Assembly: GCA_936924635.1 (NCBI GenBank)
Contig: CAKZHP010000134.1
Coordinates: forward strand, 40,112 to 104,111
Origin: an uncultured Propionibacteriaceae bacterium
Lineage (GTDB): Bacteria; Actinomycetota; Actinomycetes; Propionibacteriales; Propionibacteriaceae
Direction of reading: 5' to 3'
DNA: 64,000 bases
The notes under the pieces were generated by a model that did not search any database, was not told where the DNA came from, and saw nothing but the letters and a program-made list of their open reading frames with translations. Below are positions 26,308-34,009 of the stretch, piece by piece (the stretch's first letter is position 1; the number at the start of each line of letters is the position of its first letter). Made by a program: the position numbers and the translations under genes.

Positions 26308-27966
26308 CTACCCGGCCAGAGTCATCACCAGGCGCATCCGGCCGGGGGCAGCCAGCGAGACGTACAGCCTGGTGCCGTCGACCGCGTCAGTACCGCCGAG
26401 GAAGGTGTAGGCCTCGCCGGGGTCATAGGCGGCGCGCGGCTCCGGCTCGTGACCCTCGACAGTGATGTCGAGCGGCTGGCCGTCGACGCTCACCCGGCCG
26501 GGCCCGACCAGCCCGAGCTGCCCGTCGGCCAGCGCCACCGTGCAGCCGCCGGAGACCTCGACGTCGCCGAAGCCGATCTCCAGCGACATCAGCACGAGGG
26601 GTCCCTCGCTCGTGACCACCAGCTCGAGGCACCCGTCGCCAGGCATCAACCGCACCTGGGTCGTCAGCACCACCTCGTCGGTCGCCCGGCCGGAGAACCC
26701 CATCTCGGCAGAGAAGCGGCCCTCGAACTCGTACCCGTCTGCCCCGGCCGCCGGCTGGTAGTACGCAGCCGAGACGCGCTCGCAGAGCAGCAGCGCCCCG
26801 TCCTTCACCATCATCTCGGTCGCACGGAACGGCCCGAGCCCGAAGAAGGTGCGCGACAGCCTCAGAGACGTCACTCGCAGCTCGCCTGCTCGCCAGCGGG
26901 CGAAGGTCGGGTTGGCCGCGATGCCCGACCCCGCCCGCCTCAGGAGCGACACGTCGCGGGCGGCACGACCGACGAGTCGCCCGCGGCCGCCCTGCCACAC
27001 CGTTAGCCCGGACGGCTCCAGGACGGTCCACCCCGGCTCGGTCGTCGGGCCGGGGCTCAGCTCCGCGCCCGGCCTCATGCCCGGTTCAGCGCCCGGCTCC
27101 GCGTCCCGCTCGGAAGTCGGCAGGTCGTCCGCCAGGTCAGGGTGGAGCAACAGCTCGCCGAGCGCTGCGTACGCGAACCAGGCCGGTACCTCGCCGGCCG
27201 AATGGGCGGCGTCGCCGCAGACACGGCACCCCGTGCGAAGCGCCACCGCACGGAAGAACCATGCCAACTCGTCGACCGTGACGCGTAGCTTCTGATCCTG
27301 GCGGCGCGACTGGATGGACTCCACCTCGTCGCCGTCGATCAGGAGCAGGTGAGCATGAAGGTTCCGGTGCACGATCTCGGTGAGGTCAGGCCGGTCCAGC
27401 AGCGTGGCCAGCCGCAGCAGGCAGGGGTTGGAGACGCGGCCTGCGTAGTGCGGGCTGCGCTCGGAGTAGAGCCCGTCGGCCTGAATGTCGATGCCCTCGG
27501 CGAGCCACTCCTCGGCCCGGGACCTCGCTTCCGCGACCCCGTACAGATCGGCCAGCTCCGCGAGCGCGACGGCCATCTCCCACCGATGGTTCGGCGTGTG
27601 CACGCCGCCACGCAGGAGACCCGGCACGGTTGCGTGAAGGATGCCCGACGCCTGGCCCTCGATCGCCGCGGTCGCGGCCCCCAGCACGCGGCACACCCGG
27701 ACCAGGCGAGCCAGGCCGTTGGCCGTGAACGACGAGTCAGGGGGCGAGCAGACGTTGTCGCCGACCTCGAAGAGGCCGTCTTCCCCCTGCTGGGACCTCA
27801 ACGCGCTCAGACACTGCTCGGCCCTGTCGAGCAGTGCCGGACGGTCGTGGAGCACGCCTGCGTACGTACAAGCCTCAGCCTCGATCTGCAGGGCCCGGTG
27901 GGGCACTGGGAGCGGCCGGCCGAGATCGATGCGCGCGGCGACCCGCGCGGCCAGACCCTCGCGCAT
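26308..27966 (-). CDS. unrecognised protein of sugar ABC operon, possibly alpha/alpha-toroid plus beta-sandwich
   Basis: A 552-residue soluble protein I cannot name. The first half is helical with evenly spaced Trp, Arg and His blocks: NHRWEMAVALAELADLYG near 165, then LYSERSPHYAGRVSNPCLLRL near 210. The second half is beta-rich and ends in FLGGTDAVDGTRLYVSLAAP. This layout recalls polysaccharide lyases and heparinase-like enzymes, but no catalytic signature is certain. A Pro/Glu/Gly-rich linker near 300-320 joins the halves. ATG overlaps the stop of the upstream permease gene (TGATG), so it is co-translated with the transporter and probably acts on the imported compound. Confidence 0.7.
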   Translation of the reverse strand: MREGLAARVAARIDLGRPLPVPHRALQIEAEACTYAGVLHDRPALLDRAEQCLSALRSQQGEDGLFEVGDNVCSPPDSSFTANGLARLVRVCRVLGAATAAIEGQASGILHATVPGLLRGGVHTPNHRWEMAVALAELADLYGVAEARSRAEEWLAEGIDIQADGLYSERSPHYAGRVSNPCLLRLATLLDRPDLTEIVHRNLHAHLLLIDGDEVESIQSRRQDQKLRVTVDELAWFFRAVALRTGCRVCGDAAHSAGEVPAWFAYAALGELLLHPDLADDLPTSERDAEPGAEPGMRPGAELSPGPTTEPGWTVLEPSGLTVWQGGRGRLVGRAARDVSLLRRAGSGIAANPTFARWRAGELRVTSLRLSRTFFGLGPFRATEMMVKDGALLLCERVSAAYYQPAAGADGYEFEGRFSAEMGFSGRATDEVVLTTQVRLMPGDGCLELVVTSEGPLVLMSLEIGFGDVEVSGGCTVALADGQLGLVGPGRVSVDGQPLDITVEGHEPEPRAAYDPGEAYTFLGGTDAVDGTRLYVSLAAPGRMRLVMTLAG

Positions 27967-28829
27967 CAGTCCTTCAGCCCCGAGTTCATGTCGGCGTTCA
28001 TGATGTGGCGCTGGAACACGAGGAACAGCATGACCATCGGCACCAGTGAGATCACCGAGGCCGACAGCAGCACCGACCAGTCGATGTTTTCGGCTCCCAC
28101 GATGGAGCGCAGCGCCACCTGCAGCGTGTACTTCTTCTGGTCGTTCAGCACCAGCAGCGGCCAGATGTAATCGTTCCAGCGCCAGTGGAAGCTGAAGATC
28201 GCCAGCGTGAACGCGATCGGCTTCGCCAGCGGCAGCATCAGCGAGAAGAAGATGCGCCACTCCGAGGCACCGTCGATGCGCGCTGCCTCCAGCAGCTCGT
28301 CGGGCACGGTCATGAAGTATTGACGGAACATGAAGATGCCCGTGGCCGTGACGATCGACGGCACGATGATGCCCGCGAGCTGGTTGTACAGGCCGAGGTT
28401 GCGGATCACCGTGAAGGTCGAGGGCATGATCACCTCGGTGGGCAGCATGGTCGTGGCCAGGATGCCCATGAAGAAGACCTTCAGCCACAGCGGCTTGTAC
28501 TTTGCGAACGCGTACCCGGTCGCCGCGCTCACGATGACCGTCAGTGCCGTGGTGACCAGCGCCACGGTCGCCGTGTTGGCGAAGTAGCGCGCGAAGTCGA
28601 AGCGGCTCCAGGCAATGGTGTAGCCGCTCACCGTCCAGCTCTCGGGGAACAGTGTCAGCGGGTACCGGAACAGCTCGCTACCGGGCTTGAACGAGCTGAG
28701 CAGGAACCAAAGGATCGGAAAGAAGTACGCAGCCGCGAGCAGCCACACCAGCACCGTCGACAGGGCGACCTTGCCGGTCCCAGAGTTGCGCGGGTGCGTA
28801 CGCGAGGGAAGCTCAGCAGGAGCGGTCAC
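27966..28829 (-). CDS. carbohydrate ABC transporter permease (MalG/UgpE type)
   Basis: Inner-membrane permease of 287 residues with about six helices. The EAA loop EAARIDGASEWRIFFSLMLPLAKP near residue 190 docks an ATPase. The first helix is VLVWLLAAAYFFPILWFLLSS. It pairs with the preceding MalF-type permease (ATGA overlap) and the binding protein. No ATPase gene is present in the cluster, so an MsiK-like shared ATPase is probably encoded elsewhere, as is common in actinomycetes. Confidence 0.92.
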   Translation of the reverse strand: MTAPAELPSRTHPRNSGTGKVALSTVLVWLLAAAYFFPILWFLLSSFKPGSELFRYPLTLFPESWTVSGYTIAWSRFDFARYFANTATVALVTTALTVIVSAATGYAFAKYKPLWLKVFFMGILATTMLPTEVIMPSTFTVIRNLGLYNQLAGIIVPSIVTATGIFMFRQYFMTVPDELLEAARIDGASEWRIFFSLMLPLAKPIAFTLAIFSFHWRWNDYIWPLLVLNDQKKYTLQVALRSIVGAENIDWSVLLSASVISLVPMVMLFLVFQRHIMNADMNSGLKD

Positions 28830-29734
28830 GTGATGTCTCCCTTGTCGAAGCGCATCTGGATCACGGCGATCACCAGCAGGATCACCATCAGCACCATCGA
28901 TGCTGCGGAGGCGTACCCGATGCGGGCGTACTCAAAGCCGGTCTGGTAGATGTACTGCACCATCAGCACGTTCTCGGTGCCAGGGCCTCCGCCGTTGAGC
29001 GACTGGATGAGCGCGAACTCCTTCATCGATCCGATCGTGCCCAGCAGCGTCACCATGAACAGCGTCGGGCGCAGCAGCGGCAGCGTGATGCGCCAGAACT
29101 GCTGCCAGCCAGTCGCCCCGTCGATCGCTGACGCCTCGTAGTAAGAGCGCGGGATGTTCTTCAGCGCAGCGATGAACAGCAGCATCGTGAACGCGGTGCC
29201 GCCCCAGGTGCCCGCGAACAGCACCACGGCGAGCGCCAGGTTGCCGTCTGACTGCCACCGCTGCACCGGAAGGTGAGCCAGCTGCAGCACGTAGTTGACG
29301 AAGCCGAAGCTCTCACCGAACAGCCACCGCCAGATGATGCCGACGATGATCGGTGAGATCAGCCACGGGAAGAAGAACAGCACCCGCGCGGTGAGTGCGC
29401 CCTTGGTGTAGCGGCTCACGACGAGCACCGAGATCGCCAGCGGGATCACGACGTGCAGCGGCACGGCCAGCAGCGTGTAGAGGGCAGTGCGCCCGAGCGC
29501 CTTGTAGAAGTTCTCGTCACCGAACAGCTCGGCGTAGTTGGCCACCCCGATCCACTTCGGCGTGCCGACACCGCGGTAGCTGGTGAACGAGTAGTAGAGG
29601 CCGAGCGCACCCGGCCACACGAAGAACAGCGCGTACAGCACCATCGTCACGAGCGTGAAGCTGAGCGGCGCCAGATGGCGCTGCACGAACGAGCCCTTGA
29701 CCCGGCGAGCGGTGACCGGTGCGGTGACGGCCAT
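28826..29734 (-). CDS. carbohydrate ABC transporter permease (MalF/UgpA type)
   Basis: Partner permease of 302 residues with six helices. The first is LAPLSFTLVTMVLYALFFVWPGALGLYYSF, given here as positions 31-60. The EAA loop EASAIDGATGWQQFWRITLP lies near residue 205. ATG at 29,734 follows a GAGG-containing leader and fits the family start; the frame extends to 29,764 without homology. Overlap with the downstream permease and position between the binding protein and MalG-type genes make one operon. Confidence 0.92.
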   Translation of the reverse strand: MAVTAPVTARRVKGSFVQRHLAPLSFTLVTMVLYALFFVWPGALGLYYSFTSYRGVGTPKWIGVANYAELFGDENFYKALGRTALYTLLAVPLHVVIPLAISVLVVSRYTKGALTARVLFFFPWLISPIIVGIIWRWLFGESFGFVNYVLQLAHLPVQRWQSDGNLALAVVLFAGTWGGTAFTMLLFIAALKNIPRSYYEASAIDGATGWQQFWRITLPLLRPTLFMVTLLGTIGSMKEFALIQSLNGGGPGTENVLMVQYIYQTGFEYARIGYASAASMVLMVILLVIAVIQMRFDKGDIT

Positions 29735-29796
29735 GGAGGTGCCTCTCTCGATCCCGGCCTGCACCCCGGGAGGCGCCGGCCGAGGAGTCCGACGGG

Positions 29797-31047
29797 CTAC
29801 TTGAGACCCTTGGTGAGCGCAGCCCCGATGTTCGTGATCGTCTGGTCGACCGACTGCTCACCGTTGAGGTACTTGACGGTCTCGTCGCGCGTCGGGTCGC
29901 CGTCGACGGCCTTGCCGGCCACCTCGAGCCTGAGCGACTGCTGCTTCTGGTCGGCGACGACCTTCGGCGCCGCAGCAATCTCCTTGTTGTAGAGCTCGAA
30001 GGCTTCCTGGTTGTTGGCGTACGCGGGGGTGACCCCGTCCACCGCCGGAAGCATGCCGCTGAACTCGCACAGCAGCTTGTAGTTCTCCGGCTTGTACAGC
30101 CAGCTCAAGAAGTCCTTGGCCTTCTGCGCCTTCGGGGTCTCGAACACCACCATTTCCGCCGCCATGCCGTAGTTCGTCGCACGCACCGGCTGCTTGGGCA
30201 GGTAGACCGGCTGCCACTGAAAGTCCTTGATGTTGGCGGCGAAGTCGGCGATCTGCCACGAGCCGGAGTAGTACGCAGCCACCTGACCCGACTTGAACAG
30301 GGCGTTCGGGTCGTCCTTGGCGAGCCACACCGACTTCGGCATGTACTTGTCGTCGTTGAGGTTCTTGAAGTACTCCAGACCCGTCTTGGTGGCGGCGTTC
30401 GTCGTGTACGCACCACTGGCGTCCGGCTTCCACAGCTCGGAGCCGAACTCGAACAGGAACGAGTTCAGCCGGTGCGACGACTTGTCCATCACGAGGCCGT
30501 ACTTCGCGCCCGTCTTCGCTTGGACCTCCTTCGAACGCGCGACGAACTCGTCCCAGGTCCAGATCTCCGAGTCGGACTTCGGGTACGCGACCCCTGCCTT
30601 GTCCCACAACGTCTTGTTGATGAACATGCCGACGGCCGTGACGTCGGAGGGGATGGAGAGCACTTTTCCCTTGTCGTCGACGGCGGCGAGGCTCATCTTG
30701 ACCTTGCCCGCCGTCGCGATGTCCTTGAGGTCGACCGTCGCGTCCTTCCAGATCGGGTCGATCGATCCGATCCGCGCCATGGACGGGAGGTCGTTCGCCT
30801 GGGCGGCGTTCTTCAGCTTTGTCTTGATATCGGCGTTCGGGATGTCGACGATCTCGATCTTCTGCCCCGTCTGCTCGGTGTACTTCGCTGCCATCTTGGC
30901 GTAGCCGCCGCCCTGGTTGGCGTCGCCGGAGAGGTAGAACTGCAGGGGCTTGCCGTCGTCGGCCGCTGCCCCACCAGCGTCGCCACACCCTGCCGCGACA
31001 AGCAGCAGAGAGAGTGAGATCGCTGTCATCGCTATCTGGGTACGCAT
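29797..31047 (-). CDS. extracellular sugar-binding lipoprotein of ABC transporter
   Basis: Solute-binding protein of 416 residues anchored by lipid: signal peptide MRTQIAMTAISLSLLLVAAG with lipobox LVAAGC, Cys near residue 21. The mature part is a family 1 binding protein (KPLQFYLSGDANQGGGYAKM, then SIPSDVTAVGMFINKTLWDKAG, and YSGSWQIADF). Ligand is probably a mono- or oligosaccharide or inositol. The frame runs to 31,617, but the signal peptide fixes ATG 31,047. A 14-bp LacI-type palindrome lies 28 bp upstream and a palindromic ATGT-N4-ACAT site further out. Confidence 0.93.
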   Translation of the reverse strand: MRTQIAMTAISLSLLLVAAGCGDAGGAAADDGKPLQFYLSGDANQGGGYAKMAAKYTEQTGQKIEIVDIPNADIKTKLKNAAQANDLPSMARIGSIDPIWKDATVDLKDIATAGKVKMSLAAVDDKGKVLSIPSDVTAVGMFINKTLWDKAGVAYPKSDSEIWTWDEFVARSKEVQAKTGAKYGLVMDKSSHRLNSFLFEFGSELWKPDASGAYTTNAATKTGLEYFKNLNDDKYMPKSVWLAKDDPNALFKSGQVAAYYSGSWQIADFAANIKDFQWQPVYLPKQPVRATNYGMAAEMVVFETPKAQKAKDFLSWLYKPENYKLLCEFSGMLPAVDGVTPAYANNQEAFELYNKEIAAAPKVVADQKQQSLRLEVAGKAVDGDPTRDETVKYLNGEQSVDQTITNIGAALTKGLK

Positions 31048-31074
31048 GTTTCGACTCCTGTCGACGGTGACGGC

Positions 31075-31088
31075 GGGAAGCGCTTCCC
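31075..31088. promoter_or_regulatory. LacI-type operator palindrome GGGAAGCGCTTCCC
   Basis: A perfect 14-bp palindrome with the central CG step flanked as in LacI/CcpA-family operators, 28 bp before the sugar-binding protein start and just downstream of a TTGACA hexamer. No LacI gene lies in the window, so an outside regulator is implied. Confidence 0.6.
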
Positions 31089-31118
31089 GATGAGCGTCGG
31101 AACACGTGAATCGGTGGA

Positions 31119-31130
31119 ATGTCAAGACAT
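31119..31130. promoter_or_regulatory. candidate GntR operator over the -35 of the sugar ABC operon
   Basis: Palindromic arms ATGT-CAAG-ACAT. On the minus strand it contains TTGACA (31,125-31,120), a consensus -35 for the binding-protein gene; the -10 17 bp away (TTCCGA) is weak. It sits in the 160-bp divergent gap between that gene and the GntR regulator gene. Confidence 0.5.
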
Positions 31131-31207
31131 GAACGACATGGGGGTGGCGGCTTAGAGCCCGGACCCGGTGGACTGTCGCCCACAGTACAACGCCGCCATC
31201 TGACAAG

Positions 31208-31948
31208 ATGCCGGTCATGTCCTCTCTCGACATCGCGGTCGACCGGGCCTCCTCGTCCCCTCTGCACCAGCAGCTGAGCGACGCGCTGCGTTCAGCGATC
31301 ACCGACGGCACGCTGAAGCCGGGCGACCGGGTCGAGAACGAGGTGGAGCTGGCGAGCCGGCTGGGGTTGTCGCGCCCGACCGTACGTCGTGCCATGGAGG
31401 ACCTGGTCCGCAGCGGGCTGGTCACCCGCCGCCGCGGCAGCGGGACCGTGGTCTCCCCCACCCAGGTCCATCGCCAGGTGCGGCTGTCGTCCTTGTTCGA
31501 CGACCTGGCGACCGAGGGCCACGCGCCCACCACGAAGGTGCTGGAGTTCTCGATCTCGCCCGGCTCGGCCGAGGTGCTCGACATGCTGCAGCTGCCCGAC
31601 GGCAGCGACGTGCTCACGATCCGCCGGCTCCGTCTGGTCGCGGGCGAACCTCTGGCCCTGATGACGAACCAGCTGCCAGCCGACCTCGCCCCCGACTACC
31701 GATCGCTGGTCGACTCCGGCCTGTACGCCAGTCTCCGTCGCCTCGGCGTCACCATCGCCGGAGCCACCCAGCGCATCGGTGCCTGCCCGGCCACCGCCGC
31801 ATGGGCCGAGCTCCTCGACGAGCGCCCAGGCAGCCCGCTGCTGACGCTGGACCGCCTTGCCCACGACTCCTCTGGCCGCATCGTCGAGCACGGCGCCCAC
31901 CTCTACCGCGCGTCCCGCTACACCTTCGACATGGCCATCACCCACTGA
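31208..31948 (+). CDS. GntR-family regulator, HutC/UTRA type
   Basis: Regulator of 246 residues. The N-terminal winged helix has PLHQQLSDALRSAITDGTLK then ELASRLGLSRPTVRRAMEDL (residues 18-70) and wing RRRGSGTVV. The C-terminal UTRA ligand domain runs from about 85 (LATEGHAPTTKVLEF, then SDVLTIRRLRLVAGEPLALM) to RIVEHGAHLYRASRYTFDMA. It is divergent from the sugar ABC operon and upstream of iolC. Shared ATGT-N4-ACAT sites suggest that it controls both, and iolB. Confidence 0.92.
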   Translation: MPVMSSLDIAVDRASSSPLHQQLSDALRSAITDGTLKPGDRVENEVELASRLGLSRPTVRRAMEDLVRSGLVTRRRGSGTVVSPTQVHRQVRLSSLFDDLATEGHAPTTKVLEFSISPGSAEVLDMLQLPDGSDVLTIRRLRLVAGEPLALMTNQLPADLAPDYRSLVDSGLYASLRRLGVTIAGATQRIGACPATAAWAELLDERPGSPLLTLDRLAHDSSGRIVEHGAHLYRASRYTFDMAITH

Positions 31949-31991
31949 GTGCGTACGGGCACGCGGCGACTGCCCCCACGACGGCCACGTC

Positions 31992-32069
31992 ACCTGCATC
32001 TTCTGGCTCCGACGCGCACCACACGCCACATGTGGCACGTGAAGACGCCAGCGACCAGAAGATGCAGGT
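31992..32069. repeat. class E palindrome (single copy)
   Basis: Perfect 15-base arms ACCTGCATCTTCTGG and CCAGAAGATGCAGGT flank a 48-base loop that itself holds CACATGTG. It begins 43 bases after the GntR stop, a terminator-like position with the same build as class C but unrelated sequence. Confidence 0.8.
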
Positions 32070-32122
32070 CAGGTCTGCGGGATCCGCCTCCAACCCGTAG
32101 AGCGAGCCCCCTAGACGGCGGA

Positions 32123-32136
32123 TATGTCCGTACATA
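32123..32136. promoter_or_regulatory. candidate GntR operator upstream of iolC
   Basis: TATGT-CCGT-ACATA has perfectly complementary 5-base arms and lies 30 bp before the iolC start. It shares the ATGT-N4-ACAT pattern with the site upstream of the sugar ABC operon. Confidence 0.5.
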
Positions 32137-32165
32137 GGCTGCTCTCACGCGACGAAGGGAGCAGC

Positions 32166-33152
32166 ATGACGCTGTCCGTCATCACGATGGGCCGCAGCGG
32201 GGTGGACCTCTACCCCCTGCAGATCGGCGTGGGCCTGGAGGAGGTCAGCAGCTTCGGCAAGTTCCTCGGCGGTAGCTCGACCAACGTCGCGGTCGCCTGC
32301 GCCCGGCTCGGCAACGACGACGTGGGCACCATCACCGGGGTCGGGGACGACCCGTTCGGCAGGTGGGTACGCATCGAGATGACCCGCCTCGGCGTCGACG
32401 ACCGCCACGTCGTCGTCAGCGATGCGTACCTCACCCCCATCACCTTCTGCGAGATCTTCCCGCCCGACCACTTCCCGCTCTACTTCTACCGCCGCCCCAG
32501 CGCACCCGACCTCCAGATCACCCCGGCCGACATGCCCCACGACGCGATCACCCAAGCGAGCGTCTTCTGGTTCACCGGCACCGGCCTCTGCCAGGAGCCC
32601 AGCTGGTCGGCCCACCAGACCGCGCTCATCTACCGCGACCGCAAGCCACACACGGTTTTCGACCTGGACTGGCGCCCCATGTTCTGGGACGGCACCGCCG
32701 AGGCCCGTACGCGGTACGCCTGGTGCCTCGAGCGCGCCACCGTGGCCGTCGGCAACCGTGAGGAGTGCGAGATCGCCGTCGGCGAGACCGACCCCGAGCG
32801 CGCCGCCGACGCCCTCCTGGAGCGCGGCGTGGAGGTCGCGATCGTGAAGCAAGGCCCGCTCGGCACGCTCGCCAAGACGCGCGACGAGCGGGTGGTGGTG
32901 CCGCCGACGCCCTGCACCCCGTACAACGGTCTCGGAGCCGGCGACGCCTTCGGCGGCTCGCTCGCCGACGGGCTCAAGCGCGGCCTCGACCTCCGCACGA
33001 CCCTGCAGCGCGCCAGCGCCGCCGGCGCCATCGTCGCCTCCCGCCTGGAGTGCTCCACCGCCATGCCGACCGCCGACGAGATCGACCGCGTGCTCGCCGC
33101 CAACCACACCGACGTCCTCGGCGAGCGCCCGTACACGGGAGGCCGGCCGTGA
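32166..33152 (+). CDS. iolC: 5-dehydro-2-deoxygluconokinase
   Basis: PfkB-family kinase that phosphorylates 2-deoxy-5-keto-gluconate; 328 residues. N-terminal MGRSGVDLYPLQIGVGLEEV and GGSSTNVAVACARLGND, with the C-terminal PfkB signature GLGAGDAFGGSLADGL near 256 holding the catalytic Asp. The N-terminal block is diagnostic of IolC among PfkB kinases. ATG at 32,166 has AAGGGAG upstream. The stop overlaps the GTG of the next gene (GTGA). Confidence 0.92.
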   Translation: MTLSVITMGRSGVDLYPLQIGVGLEEVSSFGKFLGGSSTNVAVACARLGNDDVGTITGVGDDPFGRWVRIEMTRLGVDDRHVVVSDAYLTPITFCEIFPPDHFPLYFYRRPSAPDLQITPADMPHDAITQASVFWFTGTGLCQEPSWSAHQTALIYRDRKPHTVFDLDWRPMFWDGTAEARTRYAWCLERATVAVGNREECEIAVGETDPERAADALLERGVEVAIVKQGPLGTLAKTRDERVVVPPTPCTPYNGLGAGDAFGGSLADGLKRGLDLRTTLQRASAAGAIVASRLECSTAMPTADEIDRVLAANHTDVLGERPYTGGRP

Positions 33153-34000
33153 TCACCCCCGCCGAGATCGCCGACATCCGCTGGCAGGACCCCCAGCGCG
33201 TACGCGCCGCGGTGCGCGAGCGTCGCCGCCCCGAGCCGTACGCGGGCAAGCTGCTCGTCATCGCCTGCGACCACCCCGCCCGCGGCGCCCTCGCCGCCGG
33301 CGCGAACCCGACCGCGATGGCTGACCGCTGGGACCTGCTGCAGCGGCTCGCGGTCGCGCTGTCGCGCCCTGGCGTACGCGGCTTCCTCGGCACCGCCGAC
33401 CTCGTCGAGGACCTGGCGCTCATGGGTGCGCTCGACGACTTGCTGGTCTTCGGGTCCATGAACCGGTCGGGACTGGCCGGGGCCGCGTACGAGATGGACG
33501 ACCGCCTCACCGGCTACACCGCCGCCGGCATCGAGGAGTCCGGCCTCGACGGCGGCAAGATGCTGCTGCGCATCGACCCGGCCGACCCGGGGAGCAACCT
33601 CACCCTGGAGCGCTGCGGCCAGGCCGTCACCGACCTCGCCCGCCGCGACCTGGTGGCCATGGTGGAGCCGTTCCTCAGCGCTCGCGTCGACGGCACCAGC
33701 CGCAACGACCTGTCGGCCGACGCGGTCGTGAGGTCGATCGCGATCGCGTCCGGGCTGGGCACCGACGCGTCCCGCACGTGGCTCAAGATCCCCGCCGCCG
33801 ACGACATGGCCCGTGTCGCCCGCGCCACCACCCTGCCCCTGCTGGTGCTGGGCGGCGAGGTCTCCCCCGCCAACCATGACCGCTGGGCCGAGGCGATGGC
33901 CCAGCCGGCCGTACGCGGCCTCGTCATCGGCCGCTCCCTGCTCTACCCCGCCGACGATGACGTGGCCGGCGCTGTCGACCGCGTCGCTGCGCTGACCTGA
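33149..34000 (+). CDS. Cgl0159-family (beta/alpha)8 protein, probable IolJ-type aldolase
   Basis: A 283-residue TIM-barrel protein of the family found in actinobacterial inositol clusters. Conserved segments are LLVIACDHPARGAL, FGSMNRSGLAGAAYEMDD, GGKMLLRIDP, MVEPFLS, TWLKIP and LVLGGEVSP. The spaced Lys, Glu and Asp residues recall class I aldolases. Between iolC and iolA it would cleave 2-deoxy-5-keto-gluconate 6-phosphate to dihydroxyacetone phosphate and malonic semialdehyde; this is inferred from context, since no classical iolJ is present. GTG start overlaps iolC by four bases. Confidence 0.82.
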   Translation: MITPAEIADIRWQDPQRVRAAVRERRRPEPYAGKLLVIACDHPARGALAAGANPTAMADRWDLLQRLAVALSRPGVRGFLGTADLVEDLALMGALDDLLVFGSMNRSGLAGAAYEMDDRLTGYTAAGIEESGLDGGKMLLRIDPADPGSNLTLERCGQAVTDLARRDLVAMVEPFLSARVDGTSRNDLSADAVVRSIAIASGLGTDASRTWLKIPAADDMARVARATTLPLLVLGGEVSPANHDRWAEAMAQPAVRGLVIGRSLLYPADDDVAGAVDRVAALT

Positions 34001-34009
34001 GAGGCCACC

